A stretch of DNA of 64,000 nucleotides from positions 798,001 to 862,000 of the forward strand of contig NZ_CP136925.1 of NCBI RefSeq assembly GCF_037126245.1, read 5' to 3'. The stretch is from Mangrovimonas cancribranchiae. GTDB lineage: Bacteria > Bacteroidota > Bacteroidia > Flavobacteriales > Flavobacteriaceae. Positions 38,565 through 46,676 of the stretch are shown here, piece by piece; within the stretch, counting starts at the first letter, position 1; each line of letters opens with the position of its first letter. The position numbers and the translations under genes are program-made. The notes under the pieces were generated by a model, which was given only the letters and a program-made list of their open reading frames with translations, was not told where the DNA came from and searched no databases.

Positions 38565-38792
38565 GATTCTTCACTTCACTACATTTCGTTCTGAATGACA
38601 GGGTAGATTCTTCGTGTCACTGTCGCTCACTCTGAATGACAATGGGATTCTTTGTGTTACTCTACTTACTTTAAATGACATTCTTTTTGTCATGCTGAAT
38701 TCATTTCAGTATCTCTCACTAACAATACAAGCTCTCATGCTTCTGTCTGTCTATAGTTAGATGTTTCAGCATCTCCTTTTTTTTAAAATGAC

Positions 38793-39008
38793 CTTATTTA
38801 TATTTTTTCATTTTCTTTACTCGTCTAAAGAAAACGAAGCAAAAGAAACGATGCCTAGTCGGTAGGGATTTTACCTACGGTAAACCCCTCTCAAAACTTC
38901 GCGTCATGGTATGACTGGATTTCGAAGCTTTTGAGATGTATCCTTACGACAAGTGGTTTTCCTGCTTCGCAGGAAGAAGACGTTCGGGGTGACAGGGTTT
39001 AATATAAA
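38793..39008 (+). repeat. Long hairpin repeat R1, copy 3
   Basis: Near-identical to the other two R1 copies; leads into the REP-like units in front of GIY-YIG cassette 2. Confidence 0.85.
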
Positions 39009-39156
39009 GATTCTTCACTTCACTACGTTACGTTCTGAATGACAGGGTAGAGATTCTTCGTGTCGCTGTCGCTCACTCTGAATGACAGGGTAGAGATTCT
39101 TCGTGTTGCTGTCGCTCACTCTGAATGACAGTGAGTATCTGAATAGAAGAGACGAT

Positions 39157-39564
39157 TGTCATTCAGAAGGAGGTCAAGTATTGACCGACTGAAGAATCTA
39201 AGGTTTTAAATACTTTCATTTAAAAATCTCCAGTCTTTATTGGAATTAGAAATTAGAGTTTCTTTTTTTGCTCTGCTCATACCTTTAATTTGTTTTTCCC
39301 TTTTAATGGCTTGTTCAATTTCTGTAAAATGCTCGTAGTGTATCAGGTAAAAACACTTGTACTTAGCAGTAAATGCTTTTGAGAAGGGTAATGGGTTTTT
39401 GTGATGATATAATCTATCTTTTAGGTTGTTTGTAACACCAGTATAGAGTACAGTTTTGTTTTTATTGGTTAGGATATAAACATAATAGTTATGGGTACCT
39501 TTGGTTTTCATGTTTTAAATTTATAAAAGATTCTTCACTTCACTACGTTACGTTCTGAATGACA
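39157..39564. mobile_element. GIY-YIG/REP cassette, copy 2
   Basis: Same 408-base layout as 36255-36662 (offset 2902): forward REP-like element with GGTCAA-GTA-TTGACC hairpin, minus-strand gene, reverse REP-like element. Confidence 0.65.
39206..39511 (-). CDS. GIY-YIG nuclease domain protein, copy 2
   Basis: 101 residues, identical in protein sequence to copies 3 and 4 and a few residues different from copy 1; the GIY-YIG signature, Arg33 and the C-terminal Lys-rich part are intact. DNA differences from copies 3 and 4 are silent. It is kept open in all copies, which argues for a function or for recent spread. Confidence 0.88.
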   Translation of the reverse strand: MKTKGTHNYYVYILTNKNKTVLYTGVTNNLKDRLYHHKNPLPFSKAFTAKYKCFYLIHYEHFTEIEQAIKREKQIKGMSRAKKETLISNSNKDWRFLNESI

Positions 39565-39648
39565 GGGTAGAGATTCTTCGTGTCACTGTCGCTCACTCTG
39601 AATGACAATGGGATTCTTTGTGTTACTCAACTTACTTTAAATGACATT

Positions 39649-40042
39649 CTTTTTGTTTTATCATTTTTTTACTCGCTTCAAACAATCAAAAATTAAGGGT
39701 TTAGTTTTTATTGATTACATGAAAATTTAGTAGGATTTTTTCATAGGGCTCCCATAGGGTATCCATAGGGTTGCTATGGGGTTAATATATGGTGTGTGTC
39801 TCAAACACCTCGTTCTTTACTTTCGCTGTGCTTTGTTTACCCACGCTGCAAGAAAAACATCCACTGGATGTTTTCTTAACGTTCGGTCCTCCTCTTCATC
39901 TGAAGCGGAGAGCTCTTTGGTTTATCAAAATAACAAGCAATAGTGTTCTGTTATGTTAAGCTTTTATGATGTATCCTTACGACAAGTGGTTTTCCTGCTT
40001 CGCAGGAAGAAGACGTTTAGGGTGTGATAGGTTTAATATAAA
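39649..40042 (+). repeat. Long repeat R3, copy 1
   Basis: About 390 bases, repeated at 41199-41592 exactly 1550 bases later. It has a short A/T-rich lead resembling R1 (ACTCGCTTCAAA), three tandem-like CATAGGG segments (about 39740-39780), a CATCCA-ctgg-ATG type hairpin and ends with the 3' half of R1. No credible gene. Confidence 0.8.
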
Positions 40043-40186
40043 GATTCTTCACTTCACTACATTACGTTCTGAATGACAGGGTAGATTCTTCTTGTCGCTG
40101 TCGCTCACTCTGAATGACAGGGTGGATTCTTCATGTCGCTGTCGCTCACTCTGAATGACAGTGAGTATCTGAATAGAAGAGACGAT

Positions 40187-40594
40187 TGTCATTCAGAAGG
40201 AGGTCAAGTATTGACCGACTGAAGAATCTAAGGTTTTAAATACTTTCATTTAAAAATCTCCAGTCTTTATTGGAATTAGAAATTAGAGTTTCTTTTTTTG
40301 CTCTGCTCATACCTTTAATTTGTTTTTCCCTTTTAATGGCTTGTTCAATTTCCGTAAAATGCTCGTAGTGTATCAGGTAAAAACACTTGTACTTAGCAGT
40401 AAATGCTTTTGAGAAGGGTAATGGGTTTTTGTGATGATATAATCTATCTTTTAGGTTGTTTGTAACACCAGTATAGAGTACAGTTTTGTTTTTATTGGTT
40501 AGGATATAAACATAATAGTTATGGGTGCCTTTGGTTTTCATGTTTTAAATTTATAAAAGATTCTTCACATCACTACATTACGTTCTGAATGACA
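40187..40594. mobile_element. GIY-YIG/REP cassette, copy 3
   Basis: Same 408-base layout, 1030 bases after copy 2. The right element reads CACATCACTAC where copies 1 and 2 read CACTTCACTAC. Confidence 0.65.
40236..40541 (-). CDS. GIY-YIG nuclease domain protein, copy 3
   Basis: 101 residues, protein identical to copies 2 and 4. It lies only 214 bases from copy 4, the gap being nothing but REP-like units. Confidence 0.88.
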   Translation of the reverse strand: MKTKGTHNYYVYILTNKNKTVLYTGVTNNLKDRLYHHKNPLPFSKAFTAKYKCFYLIHYEHFTEIEQAIKREKQIKGMSRAKKETLISNSNKDWRFLNESI

Positions 40595-40706
40595 GGGTAG
40601 AGATTCTTCGTGTCACTGTCGCTCACTCTGAATGACAGGGTAGAGATTCTTCGTGTCACTGTCGCTCACTCTGAATGACAGTGAGTATCTGAATAGAAGA
40701 GACGAT

Positions 40707-41114
40707 TGTCATTCAGAAGGAGGTCAAGTATTGACCGACTGAAGAATCTAAGGTTTTAAATACTTTCATTTAAAAATCTCCAGTCTTTATTGGAATTAGA
40801 AATTAGAGTTTCTTTTTTTGCTCTGCTCATACCTTTAATTTGTTTTTCCCTTTTAATGGCTTGTTCAATTTCCGTAAAATGCTCGTAGTGTATCAGGTAA
40901 AAACACTTGTACTTAGCAGTAAATGCTTTTGAGAAGGGTAATGGGTTTTTGTGATGATATAATCTATCTTTTAGGTTGTTTGTAACACCAGTATAGAGTA
41001 CAGTTTTGTTTTTATTGGTTAGGATATAAACATAATAGTTATGGGTGCCTTTGGTTTTCATGTTTTAAATTTATAAAAGATTCTTCACATCACTACATTA
41101 CGTTCTGAATGACA
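40707..41114. mobile_element. GIY-YIG/REP cassette, copy 4
   Basis: Same 408-base layout, 520 bases after copy 3, and 1550 after copy 2 (the same offset as the R3 repeat), so copies 2 and 4 belong to a larger duplicated block. Confidence 0.65.
40756..41061 (-). CDS. GIY-YIG nuclease domain protein, copy 4
   Basis: 101 residues, protein identical to copies 2 and 3 and DNA nearly identical to copy 3 (shared silent change TTTCCG near the middle). Likely arose by tandem duplication of a 520-base unit. Confidence 0.88.
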   Translation of the reverse strand: MKTKGTHNYYVYILTNKNKTVLYTGVTNNLKDRLYHHKNPLPFSKAFTAKYKCFYLIHYEHFTEIEQAIKREKQIKGMSRAKKETLISNSNKDWRFLNESI

Positions 41115-41939
41115 GGGTAGAGATTCTTCGTGTCGCTGTCGCTCACTCTGAATGACAATGGGATTCTTTGTGTTACTCAACTTACTTTAAATGACATTAT
41201 TTTTGTTTTATCATTTTTTTACTCGCTTCAAACAATCAAAAATTAAGGGTTTAGTTTTTATTGATTACATGAAAATTTAGTAGGATTTTTTCATAGGGCT
41301 CCCATAGGGTATCCATAGGGTTGCTATGGGGTTAATATATGATGTGTGTCTCAAACACCTCGTTCTTTACTTTCGCTGTGCTTTGTTTACCCACGCTGCA
41401 AGAAAAACATCCACTGGATGTTTTCTTAACGTTCGGTCCTCCTCTTCATCTGAAGCGGAGAGCTCTTTGGTTTATCAAAATAACAAGCAATAGTGTTCTG
41501 TTATGTTAAGCTTTTATGATGTATCCTTACGACAAGTGGTTTTCCTGCTTTGCAGGAAGAAGACGTTTAGGGTGTGATAGGTTTAATATAAAGATTCTTC
41601 ACTTCACTGCGTTGCGTTCTGAATGACAGGGTAGATTCTTCGTGTCGCTGTCGCTCACTCTGAATGACAGGGTAGAGATTCTTCGTGTCACTGTCGCTCA
41701 CTCTGAATGACAGGGTAGATTCTTCGTGTCACTGTCGCTCACTCTGAATGACAGGGTAGATTCTTCGTGTCGCTGTCGCTCACTCTGAATGACAATGGGA
41801 TTCTTTGTGTTATACTGAATTCATTTCAGTATCTCTTACAAATTACCCACTTGTTACGAAATCTTGATTTTTTAATAGTAAGTTTTGGTTTGTTGTAGCA
41901 ATTGTTATCTTAGCCCTTAGGAATAACGTTACCAATTAA
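41115..41939. repeat. Repeat island before wzm
   Basis: No gene. REP-like units, R3 copy 2 (41199-41592), then five consecutive reverse REP-like units at roughly 36-45 base spacing (about 41593-41795) and a TACTGAA/TTCAGTA hairpin (41808-41835). The last 100 bases are unique; TATCTTAG near 41907 is a one-mismatch -7 box that may serve wzm. Confidence 0.75.
41199..41592 (+). repeat. Long repeat R3, copy 2
   Basis: Almost identical to 39649-40042 at a constant offset of 1550 bases. Confidence 0.85.
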
Positions 41940-42785
41940 ATGAGTTTAGAAACACGCGTGTACCAAAAAGAAAACACCCTACGGTTTGGTAGGTTGTTGC
42001 GGGCTTCGTTAATCGATATTATATCGTCTCGTTTTTTGGCAACACAATTAGCAGTTCGCGATATCAAAGCGCAATACAGGCAATCGTATTTTGGTATTCT
42101 ATGGGCATTTATTACACCATTAACTACGGCATTTGTTTGGATATTTCTAAATAGCACAGGCACCATTAGGCTAACCGATACCGGTGTGCCATACCCTGTG
42201 TATGCTTTTTCTGGAACCTTGTTGTGGTCTATTATTAAAGAATCGATCAACACGCCAATGTCTAGTACCAATGCGGCAAAGTCTATTTTAACTAAGATTA
42301 ATTTTCCTAAAGAAGCTTTAGTGGTGTCGGGTATTTTTAAGTTGCTGTTTAATAGTGCGATAAAGGTACTCTTACTGGTGGTGTTTATTTTTGTGTTTGG
42401 TGTCGGGTTTCATTGGAGCTTATTACTCTTACCGTTTGCGTTATTTGCTGCGGTGTTTTTTGGGATTACCCTAGGGTTGTTTATAACGCCCTTGGGGATG
42501 TTGTATAAAGATGTTAGCCGATTTATAGGGTTTGGATTAGGTTTTTTAATGTATGTTACACCTGTGGTGTATGCTATTCCTAAAGACGGTATTATGAGAA
42601 CGCTTATGTTGTGGAATCCGTTTACCCCTGTTATTGTCACCGCTAGAGATCTGGCTTTAGGGCAACCTTTACAGTTTTTACCCTATTATATAGGATTATT
42701 ATTGGTTTGTGTGCCATTATTGTGTTTAGGTTTAGTGTTTTATAGGTTGTCTATTCCTATTATTGTGGAGCGAATGAGTGCGTAG
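41940..42785 (+). CDS. wzm: ABC-2 type polysaccharide exporter, permease subunit (Wzm)
   Basis: A 281-residue inner-membrane protein with about six hydrophobic helices and the Wzm/KpsM-type motif Q-Y-R-Q-S-Y-F-G-I-L-W-A-F-I-T-P-L near residue 45. It forms the channel that carries a lipid-linked glycan across the inner membrane with the Wzt ATPase. The ATPase gene is normally adjacent; here a 2-kb repeat array separates them. Confidence 0.92.
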   Translation: MSLETRVYQKENTLRFGRLLRASLIDIISSRFLATQLAVRDIKAQYRQSYFGILWAFITPLTTAFVWIFLNSTGTIRLTDTGVPYPVYAFSGTLLWSIIKESINTPMSSTNAAKSILTKINFPKEALVVSGIFKLLFNSAIKVLLLVVFIFVFGVGFHWSLLLLPFALFAAVFFGITLGLFITPLGMLYKDVSRFIGFGLGFLMYVTPVVYAIPKDGIMRTLMLWNPFTPVIVTARDLALGQPLQFLPYYIGLLLVCVPLLCLGLVFYRLSIPIIVERMSA

Positions 42786-42789
42786 ACGC

Positions 42790-42831
42790 GAGTAGTGAGA
42801 TGTGAGTAGTGAGTAGTGAGACGTGAGTAGT
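42790..42831. repeat. GTGAGTA heptamer microsatellite
   Basis: Five or so imperfect copies of GTGAGTA directly after wzm. The reverse complement, TACTCAC repeats, occurs at 56824-56858 at the far end of the central gene block. Confidence 0.7.
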
Positions 42832-42889
42832 TGAAAAAAACCATTCGGTTTCCGTTCACGAGTAAAAACAAAGCACCTAAAATAAGACA

Positions 42890-42973
42890 TTGAGTACAAA
42901 TGCAGGTAACATACCACCCAACAACGACGTCCTTGTAAAGGTGGAAAACCTAATAAAAGAAATAGTAAAATAG
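42890..42973 (+). pseudogene. Truncated wzt 5' stub 1 (divergent N-terminus)
   Basis: A 27-codon frame (TTG start) whose codons 10-19 match the wzt leader (P-N-N-D-V-L-V-K-V-E) and which then diverges (N-L-I-K-E-I-V-K) to a stop. Its first residues (S-T-N-A-G-N-I-P) differ from all later stubs, so it may be closest to an ancestral start next to wzm. Confidence 0.6.
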
Positions 42974-44800
42974 AAAGGCAAAATGTCATTCAGAACGCGC
43001 ATAGTGAAGTGATGAATCTAAAACATAATAAGTTGAATTAAAATAGAGATGCTTCAGTCGGTTATTGCATAACCTCCTTCTGCATGACATGGTGTTTGTC
43101 ATTCAGAGCGTTAGCGAAGAATCTAGAATAAATGACGGAACAAGAACATAACATACAACCTAACAACGATGTCCTTGTAAAGGTGGAAAACCTAATAAAA
43201 GAAACAGTAAAATAGAAAGGCAAAATGTCATTCAGAACGAGCATAGCGAAGTGATGAATCTAAAACATTATAAGTAGAATTAAAATAGAGATGCTTCAGT
43301 CGGTTATTGCATAGCCTCCTTCTGCATGACAGGTTGCTTGTCATTCAGAGCGTTAGCGAAGAATCTAGAATAAATGACGGAACAAGAACATAATATACAA
43401 CCTAACAACGATGTCCTTGTAAAGGTGGAAAACCTAATAAAAGAAACAGTAAAATAGAAAGGCAAAATGTCATTCAGAACGAACATAGCGAAGTGATGAA
43501 TCTAAAACATAATAAGTTGAATTAAAACAAAGATGCTTCAGTCGGTTATTGCATAACCTCCTTCTGCATGACATGGTGTTTGTCATTCAGAGCGTTAGCG
43601 AAGAATCTAGAATAAATGACGGAACAAGAACATAACATACAACCCAACAACGACGTTCTTGTAAAGGTGGAAAACCTAATAAAAGAAACAGTAAAATAAA
43701 AAGGCAAAATGTCATTCAGAACGCGCATAGCGAAGTGATGAATCTAAAACATTATAAGTAGAATTAAAATAGAGATGCTTCAGTCGGTTATTGCATAACC
43801 TCCTTCTGCATGACAGGTTGCTTGTCATTCTGAGTGAAACGAAGAATCTAAAATAAATGATAGAACAAGAACATAATATACAACCTAACAACGATGTCCT
43901 CGTAAAAGTGGAAAACCTAATAAAAGAAACAGTAAAATAAAAAGGCAAAATGTCATTCAGAACGAGCATAGCGAAGTGATGAATCTAAAACATTATAAGT
44001 AGAATTAAAATAGAGATGCTTCAGTCGGTTATTGCATAACCTCCCTCTGCATGACATGGTGTTTGTCATTCAGAGCGTTAGCGAAGAATCTAGAATAAAT
44101 GACGGAACAAGAACATAACATACAACCCAACAACGACGTCCTTGTAAAGGAGGAAAACCTAATAAAAGAAACAGTAAAATAAAAAGGCAAAATGTCATTC
44201 AGAACGCGCATAGCGAAGTGATGAGTTTAAAACATAATAAGTTGAATTAAAACAAAGATGCTTCAGTCGGTTATTACATAACCTCCCTCTGCATGACATG
44301 GTGTTTGTCATTCAGAGCGTTAGCGAAGAATCTAGAATAAATGACGGAACAAGAACATAACATACAACCTAACAACGATGTCCTCGTAAAAGTAGAAGAC
44401 CTAAGCAAAAGAAGCAGTAAATTGTCATTCAGAACGAACATAGCGAAGTGATGAATCTAAAACATAATAAGTTGAATTAAAATAGAGATGCTTCAGTCGG
44501 TTATTGCATAACCTCCTTCTGCATGACATGGTGTTTGTCATTCAGAGCGTTAGCGAAGAATCTAGAATAAATGACGGAACAAGAACATAACATACAACCT
44601 AACAACGATGTCCTCGTAAAAGTAGAAGACCTAAGCAAAAGAAGCAGTAAATTGTCATTCAGAACGAACATAGCGAAGTGATGAATCTAAAACATAATAA
44701 GTTGAATTAAAATAGAGATGCTTCAGTCGGTTATTACATAACCTCCTTCTGCATGACATGGTGTTTGTCATTCAGAGCGTTAGCGAAGAATCTAGAATAA
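42890..44800 (+). repeat. Tandem array of eight wzt-leader repeat units
   Basis: Eight units stand before the intact wzt. Leader starts are at 42890, 43132, 43374, 43616, 43857, 44099, 44341 and 44571; the intact gene starts at 44801. Spacings are 242, 242, 242, 241, 242, 242, 230 and 230. From unit 2 on, each has a forward REP-like element, a reverse one (hairpin GGTTAT-GCA-ATAACC on its other strand), a second forward one (AGCGTTAGCGAAGAATCT), then ATG and about 19 codons matching wzt. Units 2-6 stop after 27 codons; units 7 and 8 lack 12 bases, read V-E-D-L-S-K like wzt itself, and stop after 36 codons inside the next REP-like element. Confidence 0.9.
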
Positions 44801-46042
44801 ATGACGGAACAAGAACATAACATACAACCCAACAACGACATCCTTGTAAAGGTTGAAGGCCTCAGCAAAAAGTTTTGCAAAGACCTTAAGACTAGCTTAT
44901 GGTATGGGGTAAAGGATTTGGTAAGTGGGGTACAGGGTAACCAACACGAGCGCGAGCTACGCCCCAAGGAATTCTGGGCAGTAAAAGATGTAAGTTTCGA
45001 GCTGCGCCGTGGGGAATGTTTAGGGCTTATAGGCCATAATGGGGCCGGTAAAAGTACCCTGCTTAAAATGCTAAACGGGTTGATAAACCCTGATGCAGGC
45101 AAAATAACCATAAAAGGTAAGGTTGGGGCCTTAATAGAATTGGGCGCTGGCTTTAATCCGATTTTGAGCGGGCGCGAAAACATTTATAATAACGGCGCTA
45201 TTTTAGGGTTTAGCCGTAAAGAAATAGATGAAAAAGTAGAAGCCATAATAGACTTTGCCGAAATACGCGAGTTTATCGATATGCCGGTACAGCATTATAG
45301 TAGTGGGATGAAAGTACGTTTGGGTTTTGCCGTAGCCGCACAAATGGAACCCGATGTGCTCATTATTGATGAGGTATTGGCGGTGGGGGATACAGGTTTT
45401 AAAATTAAATGTTATAATAAGATAAGTGAACTTTCGACAAAATCAGCTATAATATTTGTGTCTCATTCCATGCAGCAAATCGCTAGGATATGTACAAATG
45501 CTTTATTGATGCATAAAGGTAATGTTGAAATATATACTGAAGATGTTTCGAAAGGGATTCAAGAGTACGATCAAATGTTTACTGGTTTACAACAGTCTTT
45601 AATAGTTGGAGATAAAATTAAAGTGAACCAAATAAATTTGAACAATACTTTATTAGATAGTGAAGTAGCAGATAATACATTTAATCTAGAATATAATGAG
45701 TCATTAATTATTTCATTTGATATATCATTTTTGAATATTGATTTAAAGGAGAACATAAAGTTTTCACTTGTTATATCAGATAAATCTCAAAGGGCTATAG
45801 CAGTATCTTCAAAAACATTTGTGAGCAAAAAAATGATAAAAGAAAATAGGTCAATTTTTAATATTAAAATTGACAAACTAATTTTAGCTTCTGGTGTTTA
45901 TTCGTTGACTTTAAACATTACTTCAAGTGAAGAAAGGGAAAGGATTGTAGTAGGAAGAATTTTATATTTTGTTGATATAATTGTTGTTGGAGAGAAAAAC
46001 GAAAGCTATGCGCCAATAATTTTAAATGCTAATTGGAATTGA
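44801..46042 (+). CDS. wzt: ABC exporter ATPase with carbohydrate-binding C-terminal domain (Wzt)
   Basis: 413 residues. The ABC domain (about 15-250) has Walker A G-H-N-G-A-G-K-S-T (about residue 78), signature Y-S-S-G-M-K-V-R-L-G and Walker B V-L-I-I-D-E-V-L-A-V-G-D. Residues about 265-413 form the Wzt-type beta-sandwich that in O-antigen exporters reads the glycan's end modification. The start follows the leader array. Base composition changes abruptly near 45420: the ABC part is much richer in G+C than the C-terminal part. Confidence 0.93.
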   Translation: MTEQEHNIQPNNDILVKVEGLSKKFCKDLKTSLWYGVKDLVSGVQGNQHERELRPKEFWAVKDVSFELRRGECLGLIGHNGAGKSTLLKMLNGLINPDAGKITIKGKVGALIELGAGFNPILSGRENIYNNGAILGFSRKEIDEKVEAIIDFAEIREFIDMPVQHYSSGMKVRLGFAVAAQMEPDVLIIDEVLAVGDTGFKIKCYNKISELSTKSAIIFVSHSMQQIARICTNALLMHKGNVEIYTEDVSKGIQEYDQMFTGLQQSLIVGDKIKVNQINLNNTLLDSEVADNTFNLEYNESLIISFDISFLNIDLKENIKFSLVISDKSQRAIAVSSKTFVSKKMIKENRSIFNIKIDKLILASGVYSLTLNITSSEERERIVVGRILYFVDIIVVGEKNESYAPIILNANWN

Positions 46043-46046
46043 AAAA

Positions 46047-46673
46047 ATGATTATATCAAACAAATACAAGTTTATCTTTATACACATACCTAAAAATGCC
46101 GGTACAAGTATTTCTGAGTCATTGAAGGTAGCAACTCAAGAAGAAAAACATTGGGCAGTCTCCGATAATACTAAACACCAGACTTTTAATGATTTGATAT
46201 CAATTAAAGAGAATGCAAAATTCTTAGATAAACTCATTAAAGGATATGGTTTTTTAAATTATTTTAAGTTTGCGATTGTCAGAAATCCATATGAAAGAAT
46301 GGTGTCTTTATATGATTATCTTAACAAGTATAAAGTTAGAGAAGAGATTCTTAATGTAAATAGTTTTGATGAGTTTATAAACGAATTAAATAATCCCCAT
46401 AGTTGGGTCTCTAATTTACACTCCACAAGGTTGCAATTAGATTTTGTTAAAGATAATAAAGGATTTATTTGTTTAGATTATATAGGGAGGTATGAAGATC
46501 TAGATAATTCGATTAAAAAAATACAAAACAAAATAGGTTTAGATTTTAATTTGAAAAAATTAAATGTTTCAAAATCAAGAGAATCTTATAAACAATTTTA
46601 TAGTAATTATAGTCGAAACATTGTAGAAAAAAAGTTTCTTGACGATTTAAATTATTTTAATTATAAATTTTAA
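46047..46673 (+). CDS. Sulfotransferase family 2 protein
   Basis: A 208-residue protein with the PAPS-binding 5'-phosphosulfate loop F-I-H-I-P-K-N-A-G-T-S (about residues 9-19) and the 3'-phosphate motif V-R-N-P-Y-E-R-M-V-S (about residue 77), as in carbohydrate sulfotransferases. It would sulfate the glycan built in this locus. ATG 46047 is preferred over an in-frame ATG at 46026, which lies inside the end of wzt. The gene is notably AT-rich, like the end of wzt. Confidence 0.88.
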   Translation: MIISNKYKFIFIHIPKNAGTSISESLKVATQEEKHWAVSDNTKHQTFNDLISIKENAKFLDKLIKGYGFLNYFKFAIVRNPYERMVSLYDYLNKYKVREEILNVNSFDEFINELNNPHSWVSNLHSTRLQLDFVKDNKGFICLDYIGRYEDLDNSIKKIQNKIGLDFNLKKLNVSKSRESYKQFYSNYSRNIVEKKFLDDLNYFNYKF

Positions 46674-46676
46674 TTC

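Larger units (their letters stand above)
38221..39156. repeat. Repeat island after the 4-epimerase
   Basis: No gene. A TGCTGAAC hairpin (38304-38331), R1 copy 2 (38349-38564), REP-like units, a TGCTGAA/TTCAGTA hairpin (38688-38715), R1 copy 3 (38793-39008, 444 bases after copy 2) and three more REP-like units up to the second GIY-YIG cassette. Confidence 0.8.

Noticed and set aside
43062-44211. Five 60-85 residue minus-strand reading frames repeated in the wzt-leader array
   Set aside because: They are the reverse strand of the leader stubs plus REP-like elements, have no promoter or start context, one copy is fused by a frameshift, and their similarity follows from the DNA repeat.
42890-44800. 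CRISPR array
   Set aside because: The period of 230-242 bases is too long, the units are near-identical throughout with no unique spacers, and no cas gene is present.
35481-44800. Insertion sequence or integron
   Set aside because: No transposase or integrase frame was found; the only enzyme in the islands is the GIY-YIG protein.
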